Position numbers and translations under genes: made by a program. From Bolinopsis microptera (lineage: Eukaryota; Ctenophora; Tentaculata; Lobata; Bolinopsidae), in the NCBI RefSeq assembly GCF_026151205.1, contig NC_087079.1:1204028-1268027 (forward strand): a DNA stretch of 64,000 nucleotides. The letters run 5' to 3'. Positions within the stretch are counted from its first letter, which is position 1. Each line of letters begins with the position of its first letter. The notes below the pieces were generated by a model, which was not told the DNA's origin, did not search any database, and saw only the letters and a list, made by a program, of their open reading frames with translations. Positions 1 through 12,289 of this stretch are shown in pieces.

Positions 1-4
1 TGAG

Positions 5-342
5 ATCTTATCTCAACCACTTACTCTCCAGGGTTCTGGGTAGGAGTATCCACAGGCCGGACAACAGACAGTCATATCTCCGACCTCCTCACTTCATACC
101 CTCTTCTCCGGCATCTAGTGACCCAGTACCGTGTCTTCTCCCCACTTCTCTCATACTATTCTAGAACCTTCACGGAGGAACCAAGGTTTTATAAAGTTGA
201 CGAGGGTGGTGTTGTGGAGAAGGTCGTGTTTGGGGACAAGAGGTTTACGGAGACTAATGCTTTTAGTGAAGTTTTGGAGGTTGGGAAGTACCTATTTGTT
301 GGGTCTCCTTTCTCTAGGAGTATTTTTAGAGTTACTTTGTGA
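5..342 (+). CDS. APMAP: APMAP / strictosidine synthase-like protein, last exon (partial)
   Basis: C-terminal exon of a six-bladed beta-propeller protein of the APMAP/strictosidine-synthase-like family; in animals these are usually single-pass membrane proteins with esterase-like or lactonase-like activity. The reading frame would have a TGA at 1-3. The AG at 3-4 is therefore taken as the acceptor, with AT at 5-6 completing an Asp codon (phase 1). The frame then runs open to the TGA at 340-342. Family-like pieces are D-L-I near the start followed by GFWVGVST, then DLLTSYPLLRHL, and a closing propeller strand GKYLFVGSPFSRSIFRVTL. The spacing from GFWV to the C-terminus fits the end of APMAP. 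Upstream exons lie outside the window. The family call is from remembered similarity; the exon itself is clear. Confidence 0.68.
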
Positions 343-1089
343 CGACTGACGGTCTTCATTCCTTAGAAAATGATTAGCAAATGGTACTATACCAGAAAGC
401 CAAGGGTCGATTGAGTCCTCGGCCTCGGCCTCGGTTTTACCAGGGAATAGCGATTTTTCCTCGGCCTCGGTCAGGAGGACAATTCCTCGGTTTGCCTCGG
501 CCTCGGTTTTATCAAACCAAAATTTCCTCGGCCTCGGTCACAAATCCTGCCCTCGGTCGACCCTTGCAGAAAGCTTTATCTCGGTTGGCTGAGAATTGTT
601 GTCGCAAATCTCCAGACTGTAAGACGTAAGTTCAGATTGGGAGAAACAGACAATTATGCTTTACTAATTGATTGCGGTGACTGGATAATCGTGCAAGAGA
701 ATCTCTTCGCGGTTTTCAAATTGTGTATTATCTTATGAACTTCAAAGAGTAAAATGACACAGCCAAAAGATGTTTGGTCACATCATCAGATTGTTGTTAC
801 CCTGATACAGTACACCCTATCACAGTATCAGTTATCAGTGTATCAGAATAATTTTAATTGAATTACCTTGAAATACCATGGCTTCACGACTGAGCACGCT
901 GTATCATATTTATCTCGAAGTCTTTTTATTTTGTTTGCTCTCTCATTTTTATTTGACGATGTGGTACATAAATTAACTTATTATCTTACAGTATTGATTT
1001 AATACAATTTTTAACATACCAAAAATTTGTTTTTTTGAGTGAGAATTATAAAAAAAGCTGTTTCTCCCATAAGCTAGGTCTTTCCCAGA
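343..1089. other. Intergenic region between APMAP-like and PLPPR-like genes
   Basis: About 750 bp between the APMAP-like stop and the next gene start. It holds the CTCGGC-rich repeat near 415-560, several overlapping copies of TATCAG near 805-850, and otherwise AT-rich unique DNA. I see no further coding signal. The short ORF at 381-629 is a by-product of the repeat. A promoter for the next gene must lie here, but no clear element was identified. Confidence 0.6.
415..560. repeat. CTCGGC simple repeat
   Basis: Irregular tandem runs of CCTCGG(CCTCGG) broken by short T-rich segments (TTTTACCAGG, TTTTATCAAACC). It is much more GC-rich than its surroundings. The pattern resembles the CCGGT-rich interior of the hAT-like element at 37694-38214 but is a different motif. 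Probably a non-coding simple-sequence expansion. Confidence 0.75.
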
Positions 1090-3004
1090 ATGTTGAACAT
1101 AGCTGAAAATGTTTGGTTATTTCTGGTTGATGCTGTTTCTTTTTTCTTGGTTTGTGGAATTTACCTCGGCTTCAAAAGTTCAACATCGCTACCAATCTAC
1201 TCAGAAGAGTTTGTAAAGAATGATGTAGATTACATGGTTAGTGCCTACTCCGCCTAATCGTACATCAATGATAGCAAATGTAGATATTGCGGAATGATTC
1301 AATGGTATGATTAGTGATTAGTGATTACAGCTATACTATTGTTTGGCAAACAAGTCGGATATCAATTGTGGTTCATAGCTAAGCCAGGTGCCAAACAGGT
1401 TTGGCACATCAAACCACAAGTAATTATATTTTAAACATCCTGATTTAGTGGGTGTGTCATTCATAAAAGTAAAAAATGGAAAATGTTACATTGATATCAG
1501 ACGTTAATAGATGCGATAAATATATTCTAAAGTGCTCCTCTTCAATCTTAAATCAACTCCAGATAAACAAATCGACCCTAATTTGCAGGTTCCCTACCAA
1601 CAACCAACATTAAGTGCTGGGTTGATGTCTCTGTTATCACACGTTACACCTGTTATCTTCATACTTGTACTATGTACCTTACGTGCTTTGCAGGTAAGAC
1701 ACATTCTTTTCCATCATTGAAAACAGAATGACAATATCCTGTTAAGTGCAACTCTTATTCGACGATCACTATATCACTGTTTATATATAATGGAAGACAT
1801 GGTAAAGGTACAAAACATTTTTTCAGAAAGAAGGATTTAACACAGGACTTAAATCCCAAGTGCCTCCCCAAAGACTGAGACAGCTCAAGATGCCTCCAGC
1901 AGTTGCAGGAGGGTTCCTCTACACTGGTTACTTCTTCTTTGGAGCTTGTCTGATGGGACTCCTGAACAAAGGAGTAGCTCATATGGTCGGGAGACTGTCC
2001 CCCAACTTCCTAGACGTGTGTAAACCAGATTATTCTGAGGAGACCTCTGTTTATACAAGACAAATGTGTACAGGTGTGTGAGGGCTCCATAGAAACAAGC
2101 TGCTCAGTTCTCAATCATAGTTTGTCTACATTGTGCAATAATTGCTACCTAGTATTTAATAAAATAATTGTTATGGTTTTTTGAGTTTTGTCAGTTCTTT
2201 AATGAGATAAAGCAAAAGGTGTATCTAGGAACTGAAGAAGATATCGTGAAAGCCTCTCTTTCATTCCCCTCCGAGTATGCTGCTCATCTTTCCTACGGGT
2301 TCCTGTTTAATGCAGCTATAGTATCCTGTATACCACAACTAAGAAAGGTAAGACCACGTCAGAGGAGGGGACTGCGTTCATTAATATTCCTTTTTTCTAA
2401 TATCTTAACATGTGACAGTAAGATTTTTATGAGTTTTAATTATGTAGACCATATTTATAGGATTATAGTCTTATAATTGGAAATTAGGGATACTTTATGA
2501 AGAAATATTATAAAGTGCATCAAGAATTATTTTTTATTGTTCTGTTTGAAAATGTATACTTTACAGGTACCAATGACACGACTACTGTGCTTGTTTATCT
2601 TAGTGGTTCTACCCATCCTTGGTGGTTTATCAAGATACGCAGAGGGCTTTAACCACCTTGTTGATGTTATTGTTGGGATTGTTGTTGGATTTGCTTGTTC
2701 TGCATTTATCGTAGTGAACCCTCTCAGGTAATTAATACGATAATTATATTTCTCGAAGTATTCTGATACTATGCATAAACTTATCTCTGTGTGCACTTGA
2801 TGTTTTTAACTTTATAAGTAGTAATATCTAATCATTTTCTTTTGAGTATTGTGAAAATCCATAGATGTTACAATAAATACGTTACTAATATTCAGGTTAT
2901 TTGGAACATTAGAAAGCACTAACAGTTGCACTAACGAGGAGACAATCCAACCAGAAGATTCTAAGCAAACTTCTGACGTAGCGTTCCAGCAGACAATTAG
3001 CTGA
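1090..3004 (+). CDS. PLPPR-like phospholipid phosphatase-related protein (predicted catalytically inactive)
   Basis: Six exons join in phase: 1090-1236, 1589-1693, 1827-2073, 2229-2347, 2567-2727, 2896-3004 (295 aa). The product is a PAP2-fold membrane protein with several hydrophobic segments. Motif C1 reads GRLSPNFLDVCKPDY, where active enzymes have Lys-x6-Arg-Pro; here Ala and Ser replace Lys and Arg. C2 is SFPSEYAA instead of SFPSGHAS, losing the His. C3 is SRYAEGFNHLVDV, with Asn at the nucleophile His position. The CKPDY and CTG...EDIVKAS context matches PLPPR (plasticity-related) proteins better than active PLPPs. The exon 4 acceptor at 2228 was chosen because it restores both phase and the CTG-TEED junction. 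The hydrophilic C-terminal tail is short. The stop lies at the start of a tandem duplication. Function is inferred as a lipid-phosphatase-related membrane protein without hydrolase activity. Confidence 0.78.
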
Positions 3005-4417
3005 ACCCTTGACAGCAGACAATTAGCTGAACCCTTGACAGCAGACAGCAGATATGCTTCATTTCCAGAATGTTTGAAATGATTTACTGGCAGTATCATT
3101 GAAGTTCCATTTAAAGTGATACAGCTAAATTTCACTCCTGAAAATTGTACAGAACAGTTATATTGCATTATACACCTTGAACTTCAGATCGATTTCAAAA
3201 TAGGTAGTCTTAAAATATTTTTTCTATAATTAATATGTTATCTGACAAATATGTTATCTTGACAAACTCTTCTAAAGAGGAACTGCAAACCCTGATGCGG
3301 GACAGGGATATAAGGAGGGGGTTATATGGCGCGGACGTAGATCGGACTTAGTTCCAACATAGTAGTAGTAGTTATCTGGAGTGTCGTTCTGGTTCACAGA
3401 TTTAAAGAAAGGTAATATGCGTCAGATGTCTGAGACCCTCAATAGTAAGACCAAATTTTCAGTCAGTTTAAGATTCGTCTTTGATAAAAAAGAGATGCTC
3501 ACCAAGCGTGAAAATTTTAAAGGTGGTGTTTTCATGAAAAGGATTCTGCACATGATTTTATGATTATCAAATGTTCGAAACAACAATCCCTAAAAGTGGT
3601 ACATGTATGACTTTTATTTGTTCAATACCAGTGACCATGGAGCAAATAATCTCCCATTTTCAGTTTTTGAAGATGAAATTTCCAGGACTGACATTTTACA
3701 GTCTTGACCAAACCCTTGACAGCAGACAATTAGCTGAACCCTTGACAGCAGACAGCAGATATGCTTCATTTCCAGAATGTTTGAAATGATTTACTGGCAG
3801 TATCATTGAAGTTCCATTTAAAGTGATACAGCTAAATTTCACTCCTGAAAATTGTACAGAACAGTTATATTGCATTATACACCTTGAACTTCAGATCGAT
3901 TTCAAAATAGGTAGTCTTAAAATATTTTTTCTATAATTAATATGTTATCTGACAAATATGTTATCTTGACAAACTCTTCTAAAGAGGAACTGCAAACCCT
4001 GATGCGGGACAGGGATATAATGAGGGGGTTATATGGCGCGGACGTAGATCGGACTTAGTTCCAACATAGTAGTAGTAGTTATCTGGAGTGTCGTTCTGGT
4101 TCACAGATTTAAAGAAAGGTAATATGCGTCAGATGTCTGAGACCCTCAATAGTAAGACCAAATTTTCAGTCAGTTTAAGATTCGTCTTTGATAAAAAAGA
4201 GATGCTCACCAAGCGTGAAAATTTTAAAGGTGGTGTTTTCATGAAAAGGATTCTGCACATGATTTTATGATTATCAAATGTTCGAAACAACAATCCCTAA
4301 AAGTGGTACATGTATGACTTTTATTTGTTCAATACCAGTGACCATGGAGCAAATAATCTCCCATTTTCAGTTTTTGAAGATGAAATTTCCAGGACTGACA
4401 TTTTACAGTCTTGACCA
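3004..4417. repeat. 707-bp tandem duplication (two copies)
   Basis: Two nearly identical units lie head to tail, about 3004-3710 and 3711-4417; for example the same 60-codon ORF begins at 3381 and at 4088. A shorter repeat around ACCCTTGACAGCAGAC occurs at the left edge, just after the stop codon of the PLPPR-like gene, and again at the junction. The last ~60 bp of each unit resemble the 365-bp satellite that follows, so the duplication and satellite share an origin. The ORFs inside have no recognisable domain and are probably not genes. Confidence 0.9.
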
Positions 4418-7400
4418 ATTTTTTCACCCGCAACCAATTATTAAGTCAACTATAGATGCCAAATGACACGATTGAGGAGCTGGAAGTTTGATTTCGGTCG
4501 GAGGAAGCCCACAGCAGAAAGCTTAACAAAACGAAAAGTTGTATTTTCAAAAGTCTGTCCCATTTTCAAATATGAAATTTTCTGAACACAAATTTGACAG
4601 ATTGGATGAAATGTTTGGCCAGAAACCAATTAGTCAGTTAATTGATGATGGTATGAAACCAAATTGGATACTGGGAGTCAAAATCCCGAACAAAATTGCA
4701 AAATCATGTTGTCCCAATCTTTGTCCCATTTTCAGTTTTTGAAGATGAAATTTCCAGGACTGAAATATTACAGTCATGACCGATTTTTTACCCGCAACCA
4801 ATTAGTAAGTCAACTATAGATGCCAAATGACACGATTGAGGTGCTGGAAGTTTGATTTCGGTCGGAGGAAACCCACAGCAGAAAGCGTAACAAAACGAAA
4901 AATTGTATTTTCAAAAGTCTGTCCCATTTTCAAATATGAAATTTTCTGAACACAAATTTGACAGATTGGATGAAATGTTTGGCCAGAAACCAATAAGTCA
5001 GTTAATTGATGATGGTATGAAACCAAATTGAGGTACTGGGAGTCAAAATCCCGAATAAAATTACAAAATCATGTTGTCCCAATCTCTGTCCCATTTTCAG
5101 TTTTTGAAGATGACATTTTCAGGACTGAAATTTTACAGTCTTGACCGATTTTTTGACACGCAACCAATAAGTAAGTCAACTATAGATGCCAAATGACACG
5201 ATTGAGATGCTGGAAGTTTGATTTCGGTCGGAGGAAGCCCACAGCAGAAAGTGTAACAAAACGAAAAGTTGTATTTTCAAAAGTCTGTCCCATTTTCAAA
5301 TATGAAATTTTCTGAACACAAATTTGACAGATTGGATGAAATGTTTAGCCAGAAACCAATTAGTCAGTTAATTGATGATGGTATGAAACCAAATTGAGGT
5401 ACTGGGAGTCAAAATCCCGAATAAAATTACAAAATCATGTTGTCCCAATCTCTGTCCCATTTTCAGTTTTTGAAGATGAAATTTCCAGGACTGAAATTTA
5501 CAGTCTTGACCGATTTTTTGACCCGCAACCAATAAGTAAGTCAACTATAGATGCCAAATGACATGATTGAGGAGCTGGAAGTTTGATTTCGGTCGGAGGA
5601 ATTTCACAGCAGAAAGCTTAACAAAACGAAAAGTTGTATTTTCAAAAGTCTGTCCCATTTTCAAATATGAAATTTTCTGAACACAAATTTGACAGATTGG
5701 ATGAAATGTTTGGCCAGAAACCAATTAGTCAGATAATTGATGATGGTATGAAACCAAATTGAGGTACTGGGAGTCAAAATCCCGAATAAAATTACAAAAT
5801 CATGTTGTCCCAATCTCTGTCCCATTTTCAGTTTTTGAAGATGAAATTTCCAGGACTGAAATATTACAGTCATGACCGATTTTTTACCCGCAACCAATTA
5901 GTAAGTCAACTATAGATGCCAAATGACACGATTGAGGTGCTGGAAGTTTGATTTCTGTCGGAGGAAGCCCACAGCAGAAAGTGTAACAAAACGAAAAGTT
6001 GTATTTTCAAAAGTTTGTCCCATTTTCAAAGATGAAATTTTCTGAACACAAATTTGACAGATTGGATGAAATGTTTGGCCAGAAACCAATTAGTCAGTTA
6101 ATTGATGATGGTATGAAACCAAATTGAGGTACTGGGAGTCAAAATCCCGAATAAAATTACAAAATCATGTTGTCCCAATCTCTGTCCCATTTTCAGTTTT
6201 TGAAGATGAAATTTCCAGGACCGAAATTTTACAGTCTTGACCGATTTTTTGACCCGCAACCAATAAGTAAGTCAACTATAGATGCCAAATGACACGATTG
6301 AGGTGCTGGAAGTTTGGATTTCGGTCGGAAGAAGCCCACAGCAGAAAGCGTAACAAAACGAAAAGTTGTATTTTTAAAAGTCTGTCCCATTTTCAAATAT
6401 AAAATTTTCTGAACACAAATTTGACAGATTGGATGAAATGTTTGGCCAGAAACCAATTAGTCAGTTAATTGATGATGGTATGAAACCAAATTGAGGTACT
6501 GGGAGTCAAAATCCCGAATAATATTACAAAATCATGTTGTCCCAATCTCTGTCCCATTTTCAGTTTTTGAAGATGAAATTTCCATGACTGAAATTTTACA
6601 GTCTTGACCGATTTTTTGACCCGCAACCAATAAGTAAGTCAACTATACATGCCAAATGACACGATTGAGATGCTGGAAGTTTGATTTCGGTCGGAGGAAG
6701 CCCACAGCAGAAAGTGTAACAAAACGAAAAGTTGTATTTTCAAAAGTCTGTCCCATTTTCAAATATGAAATTTTCTGAACACAAATTTGACAGATTGGAT
6801 GAAATGTTTGGCCAGAAACCAATTAGTCAGTTAATTGATGATGGTATGAAACCAAATTGGATACTGGGAGTCAAAATCCCGAATAAAATTACAAAATCAT
6901 GTTGTCCCAATCTCTGTCCCATTTTCAGTTTTTGAAGATGAAATTTCCAGGACTGAAATTTTACAGTCTTGACCGATTTTTTGACCCGCAACCAATAAGT
7001 AAGTCAACATTAGATGCCAAATGACACGATTGAGATGCTGGAAGTTTGATTTCGGTCGGAGGAAGCCCACAGCAGAAAGTGTAACAAATTGAAAAGTTGT
7101 ATTTTTAAAAGTCTGTCCCATTTTCAAATATGAAATTTTCTGAACACAAATTTGACAGATTGGATGAAATGTTTATCCAGAAACCAATTAGTCAGTTAAT
7201 TGATGATGGTATGAAACCAAATTGAGGTACTGGGAGTCAAAATCCCGAATAAAATTACAAAATCATGTTGTCCCAATCTCTGTCCCATTTTCAGTTTTTG
7301 AAGATGAAATTTCCATGACTGAAATTTTACAGTCTTTACCGATTTTTTGACCCGCAACCAATTAGTAAGTCAACTATAGATGCCAAATGACACGATTGAG

Positions 7401-9100
7401 GTGCTGGAAGTTTGGATTTCGGTCGGAAGAAGCCCACAGCAGAAAGCGTAACAAAACGAAAAGTTGTATTTTCAAAAGTCTGTCCCATTTTCAAATATGA
7501 ATTTTTCTGAACACAAATTTGACAGATTGGATGAAATGTTTAGCCAGAAACCAATTAGTCAGTTAATTGATGATGGTATGAAACCAAATTGAGGTACTGG
7601 GAGTCAAAATCCCGAATAAAATTACAAAATCATGTTGTCCCAATCTCTGTCCCATTTTCAGTTTTTGAAGATGAAATTTCCAGGACCGAAATTTTACAGT
7701 TTTGACTGATTTTTTGAACCGCAACCAATAAGTAGGTCAATTATAGAGGCTAATTGACACGATTGAGATGCTGGAAGTTTGATTTCGGTCGGAGGAAGCC
7801 CACAGCAGAAAGCGTAACAAAACGAAAAGTTGTATTTTCAAAAGTCTGTCCCATTTTCAAATATGAAATTTTCTGAACACAAATTTGACAGATTGGATGA
7901 AATGTTTAGCCAGAAACCAATTGCAATGAGTCAGTTAATTGATGATGGTATGAAACCAAATTGAGGTACTGGGAGTCAAAATCCCGAATAAAATTACAAA
8001 ATCATGTTGTCCCAATCTCTGTCCCATTTTCAGTTTTTGAAGATGACATTTCCAGGACTGAAATTTTACAGTCTTGACCGATTTTTTGACCCGCAACCAA
8101 TAATTAAGTCAACTATAGATGCCAAATGACACGATTGAGATGCTGAAAGTTTGATTTCGGTCGGAGGAAGCCCACAGCAGAAAGTGTAACAAAACGAAAA
8201 GTTGTATTTTCAAAAGTTTGTCCCATTTTCAAAGATGAAATTTTCTGAACACAAATTTGACAGATTGGATGAAATGTTTGGCCAGAAACCAATTAGTCAG
8301 TTAATTGATGATGGTATGAAACCAAATTGGATACTGGGAGTCAAAATCCCGAACAAAATTGCAAAATCATGTTGTCCCAATCTTTGTCCCATTTTCAGTT
8401 TTTGAAGATGACATTTCCAGGACTGAAATTTTACAGTCTTTTACCCGCAACCAATTAGTAAGTCAACTATAGATGCCAAATGACACGATTGAGATGCTGG
8501 AAGTTTGATTTCGGTCGGAGGAAGCCCACAGCAGAAAGTGTAACAAAACGAAAAGTCGTATTTTCAAAAGTCTGTCCCATTTTCAAATATGAAATTTTCT
8601 GAACACAAATTTGACAGATTGGATGAAATGTTTGGCCAGAAACCAATTAGTCAGTTAATTGATGATGGTATGAAACCAAATTGAATACTGGAAGTCAAAA
8701 TCCCGAACAAAATTGCAAAATCATGTTGTCCCAATCTTTGTCCCATTTTCAGTTTTTGAAGATGAAATTTCCAGGACTGAAATTTTACAGTCTTGACCGA
8801 TTTTTTGACCCGCAACCAATAAGTAAGTCAACATTAGATGCCAAATGACACGATTGAGATGCTGGAAGTTTGATTTCGGTCGGAGGAAGCCCACAGCAGA
8901 AAGTGTAACAAATTGAAAAGTTGTATTTTTAAAAGTCTGTCCCATTTTGAAATATGAAATTTTCTGAACACAAATTTGACAGATTGGATGAAATGTTTGG
9001 CCAGAAACCAATTAGTCAGTTAATTGATGATGGTATGAAACCAAATTGAGGTACACTACTGGGAGTCAAAATCCCGAACAAAATTGCAAAATCATGTTGT
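4411..9100. repeat. ~365-bp satellite, about 13 copies
   Basis: A tandem array whose unit contains CCCGCAACCAAT, then GATTTCGGTCGGAGGAAG, CCACAGCAGAAAG and GTCCCATTTTCAGTTTTTG. The CCGCAACC landmark recurs near 4429, 4788, 5159, 5522, 5887, 6253, 6619, 6985, 7351, 7718, 8091, 8447 and 8811, giving a period of about 365 bp. Copies differ by scattered substitutions and small indels, such as the insertion near 7922 and the shortened copy near 8440. Several ~60-96-codon ORFs recur in phase with the repeat on both strands and are by-products. The array ends at about 9100, where CCGGTTCC-rich DNA starts. Confidence 0.92.
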
Positions 9101-9105
9101 CCCAA

Positions 9106-9215
9106 ATTTAGGAACCGACCGGAAATCCGGCTGAATCCGGTTCCGGCCGGATATCCGGCTTCAAAATCCGGTTCCGGTTCCGGCTCCGGCTGGAAAAAAA
9201 TTTGCCGGATTTCAG
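9106..9215. repeat. CCGGTTCCGG-rich simple repeat
   Basis: Dense repeats of CCGGTTCCGG, ATCCGG and GGCTCCGGCT abut the end of the 365-bp satellite. The composition resembles the GGTCCCGGTC interior of the element at 37694-38214, but I could not find matching terminal inverted repeats here. Confidence 0.7.
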
Positions 9216-9244
9216 TTTTTTTTACCGAAAATAAATCAAAAAAA

Positions 9245-9545
9245 TATTTCGGCTAATAATGAACAGGGTAGCCTGAATCGTGGAAAAAAAGTGGTTTTCA
9301 GAAAAACTTTAAAAAAATTTTGACTTAGAAGTTTTTCGGTCCGAGTCGTTCTCGAGACGTACCTCCTGTATCGAGAGCTCCCGCTTCCGAGCTCGTGTTG
9401 CAAAGGGGAGGCCTGCCTTCCAAGATCACATTACCGGGGGAAACCTCGAGTCCAGAATTGTGTATCGATGGGTAGGTGCGGACTTCGAAAAACCGAAAAA
9501 ATATTTTCGGCTAATAATGAACAGGGTAGCCTGAATCGTGGAAAC
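9245..9545. repeat. Direct repeats (~37 bp) flanking a 215-bp spacer
   Basis: The block TTTCGGCTAATAATGAACAG and the following GGTAGCCTGAATCGTGG occur at about 9248-9284 and again at about 9505-9541, in the same orientation. The spacer is locally GC-rich and contains CTCGAG sites. The second copy abuts the open reading frame of the Penelope-like element, so the pair may reflect a template jump or the element's 5' structure. No coding content was seen. Confidence 0.65.
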
Positions 9546-11509
9546 CTCTAGCAGACACTACCGTCGAGAACAAATTGGGTGCACTTCGACGAGATCTGAT
9601 CAACATCACCAAGACAGCTCAAGTCACACCCAATCTCACTCCAAAACAACGAACTGCCCTCAGAAACCTGAAGAACAATGAAGACCTTCAAATTTCCGTC
9701 GCTGACAAAACAGCAGAGTTTGTAGTAATGCCTAAAGAAGATCACATCAGGACAACTACAACTCACCTCAACAATGGAAACGTCTACAAGAAGATCGATA
9801 TACCACAGGATAAACTGGGCAAACAAAAGTACATAAACAAGTTAACTAAAACTCTAGAAGACGATGTTAACTCAACATTCAAGAACATTGCCAAGAGTCG
9901 TAATCTCCCTCAAGATGTTACTAACCTGTTAATGAGCCATCACACCACCCTCGCTACTGCAAGAGTGATGCTTAAAACCCACAAGTACACAAGTGATGAG
10001 ATCAAGACTCTTAACCCTGACACAATGAAAACTAGACTTATTGTTTCAGGCTGCAACTCCCCTTTCCACAAAATCCTTTGGTTCGTCTGTCACATTCTAT
10101 CTCCTCTGATGAATCTAGTACCTCCTCATTTGAAAAACACTCACGATTTTCTTCGAAGGATTAGAAACATCACACCAAATGATCTGAAGAGTCTTACTTT
10201 CTTTACAGCAGACGTCGAAGCTTTATACACCAATATCAACGTACTAACAGCAATAGAAGATGTCATGGAATTTGCCAAAGAAAATAGACAGTCAATCAGT
10301 ACATACGGTCTCCATCTCTCTGATTTACAAGAACTACTATAGAGACAACCCTAGGAAAGTCATATTTTGTCTACAACAATCAAGTCTACCTACAGCTTCT
10401 TGGATTGTTCATGGGAACCAACCCTGCACCTATACTAGCTACTGTCAAAATGTGGAAAAACTTTCCATCTGCGTAGACCTGAGGATAACACTGCCCACCT
10501 ACAGCAGGTTTACGACGATCTAAACGGAGCCACCACCAACAGACGAAAAGCTCAGCAACTGTGCAACCTCATCGAACAACAAGATCCTGACAAACTTATC
10601 AAACTAACTGTAGACTACCCTGACAATCAGAACGACTTTGTTCCCTTCCTCAACACGTTAATAAAGATCGACTCAGATGGAATAGTACATTCTAGACTCT
10701 ACAGAAAACCACAGAAAAAGCCACTCACCCTCCACTACAACTCTCATCATACAACACGTACAAAGAATGCTACTGTTGAGAGTATGTACAACACCGCAGA
10801 GGCAGTCTCTAACAACAGAGAAAACGAGAAGTACTCAGAAAAGATGATAGATAAACTTCTCATCAACAACGGCTACACTGATAGAGTCTTAGAAACCATA
10901 AAGAACAAGAGAAAACGTAGAAAGAGAATTAATCAGAACGTACAGAACAAAGACCAAGACGGAGCGATTCTCAAACTACCCTATGTCAACGAAGCTACTA
11001 GTCGCAAATACAGAGATGCTGTCAGACATAGTGGACTCCCCATCAAAATTGTCGAGAAACCTGGACGGAAACTGAAGGATCTCCTTACAGACTCCAGACC
11101 CCTTGACAAGAAATCCTGTACAACATCAAACTGCAGAACATGCGCAGCTTTAACCGATGGAGAATGCACCACAACTAACACCGTCTACCAGATCACTTGC
11201 GAAGTAGACAATTGTACCGAGAACTATGGTGGGGAAACATACAGACCGATCAAGTGCAGGTTCGACGAGCATTACCGTAGTGCGGCAAATCCAACAGCAA
11301 AATCTTACGAAGATAAGCCACTAGCAAAGCACTACAGGGAAAGTCACCCTCAGCACAAAGGCCCCCCAAAACTTAAACTTCAAATCGTAGATAGAGGAAC
11401 ATCACTCATCAACAGAAAGATTAAAGAAGCCCGATTTTTAGTTGAAAATAAACCAACACTCAACGATAAAACAGAGTTGAACAATCTAACACAGTTTTTA
11501 GTTGAGTGA
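9542..11509 (+). mobile_element. Penelope-like retroelement, 5'-truncated and frameshifted, with GIY-YIG endonuclease
   Basis: The first part (to 10342) carries PLE reverse-transcriptase features: ADKTAEFVVMPKEDH, KTHK, TRLIVSGCNSPFHK and FFTADVEALYTNI. Continuing in other frames, FMGTNPAPILATV lies near 10410. From about 10450 to 11509 one frame is open and includes PFLNTLIKI and RLYRKPQKKPLTLHYNSHH, the conserved segment after the catalytic site. The C-terminus (~11100-11400) has a Cys-rich lead-in, VYQITCE, then YGGETYRPIKCRFDEH, matching a PLE-type GIY-YIG nuclease. At least two frameshifts lie between 10342 and 10460. The usual [YF]-x-D-D motif survives only as VYDDLN near 10510, after an apparent deletion. 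No N-terminal start is seen. This is a dead copy in the gap between the satellite and the ShKT gene. Confidence 0.88.
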
Positions 11510-12289
11510 CGTGTAAATAGTAATATTCTCGTTTAATTCTTTTATCTCTTTTAATCTTTTATCTCCTGTATAACGTCACGCTATTCGTTAATTTTCAGAT
11601 GAGCCCTATTTGATAAATTTTGTCAGTTTTATGTTCATATTTGCTCCGATTTCGTTAAAAACTATTTACGGTTGACAACTATTTTACAGTTATATATTTT
11701 GTTTGAAATAAATTTCGTCGTCAAATTTTTAATGTGAATATTGATCGTTATAATTGAATTAATACTATTTCAGAATATGAGTATGACGTAGAAATGTCGA
11801 TACGTTATTCAGCTATTTATTTCCATTAGAATCTGTCTTCACTGAGTCTATTCAGAAACAATCAGAAATTTGAATAAAAGAACTATCAAATCATGAGACT
11901 CAAAAACACTACACGAATCCACCACAAAATCATGTTAATATGTAGAAGTAGCTGGATTTCCTATATAATGTGGTTTGTGACACGAATAAGTCGACATACT
12001 CTAAATGTCCTAAAAGTCGACAATTCAATTCTCAGTCTTCAACAGAGACTATTATTAAGCTATTGTTCTAATTAACTTTCTAAAAATCAATTGAAGAAAT
12101 CTGTCCGCTAATTTAAACCGGGCCATCGACATTTAGAGTACCTGTATTGTAGCCAGATGGCCTTGGCGTATCTAATAATAAATCAAATTAAACTAAATTT
12201 TAATTAAATTATTTAACTGAATGGCTGATCTAAACCTGCTGTTCTTATATAACTGCACTTTATAACGTTCTCTCTGCTGTACTTTAAAA
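11510..12289. other. AT-rich intergenic stretch
   Basis: Follows the Penelope-like ORF and probably includes its 3' tail. The only structure I could find is a 13-bp inverted repeat, TACTCTAAATGTC at 11997-12009 and its complement at 12128-12140. A TTATATAAC box at about 12246 lies some 45 bp upstream of the next start codon and could be a TATA element. No coding signal was seen. Confidence 0.5.

Noticed and set aside
3381-9011. Many 60-96-codon ORFs in the 707-bp duplication and 365-bp satellite
   Set aside because: They recur with the repeat period on both strands and show no domain; treated as satellite by-products.
9245-9545. Direct repeats as LTRs of a retroelement
   Set aside because: Only ~37 bp, no TG...CA ends, and the sequence downstream is a Penelope-like element, which has no conventional LTRs.
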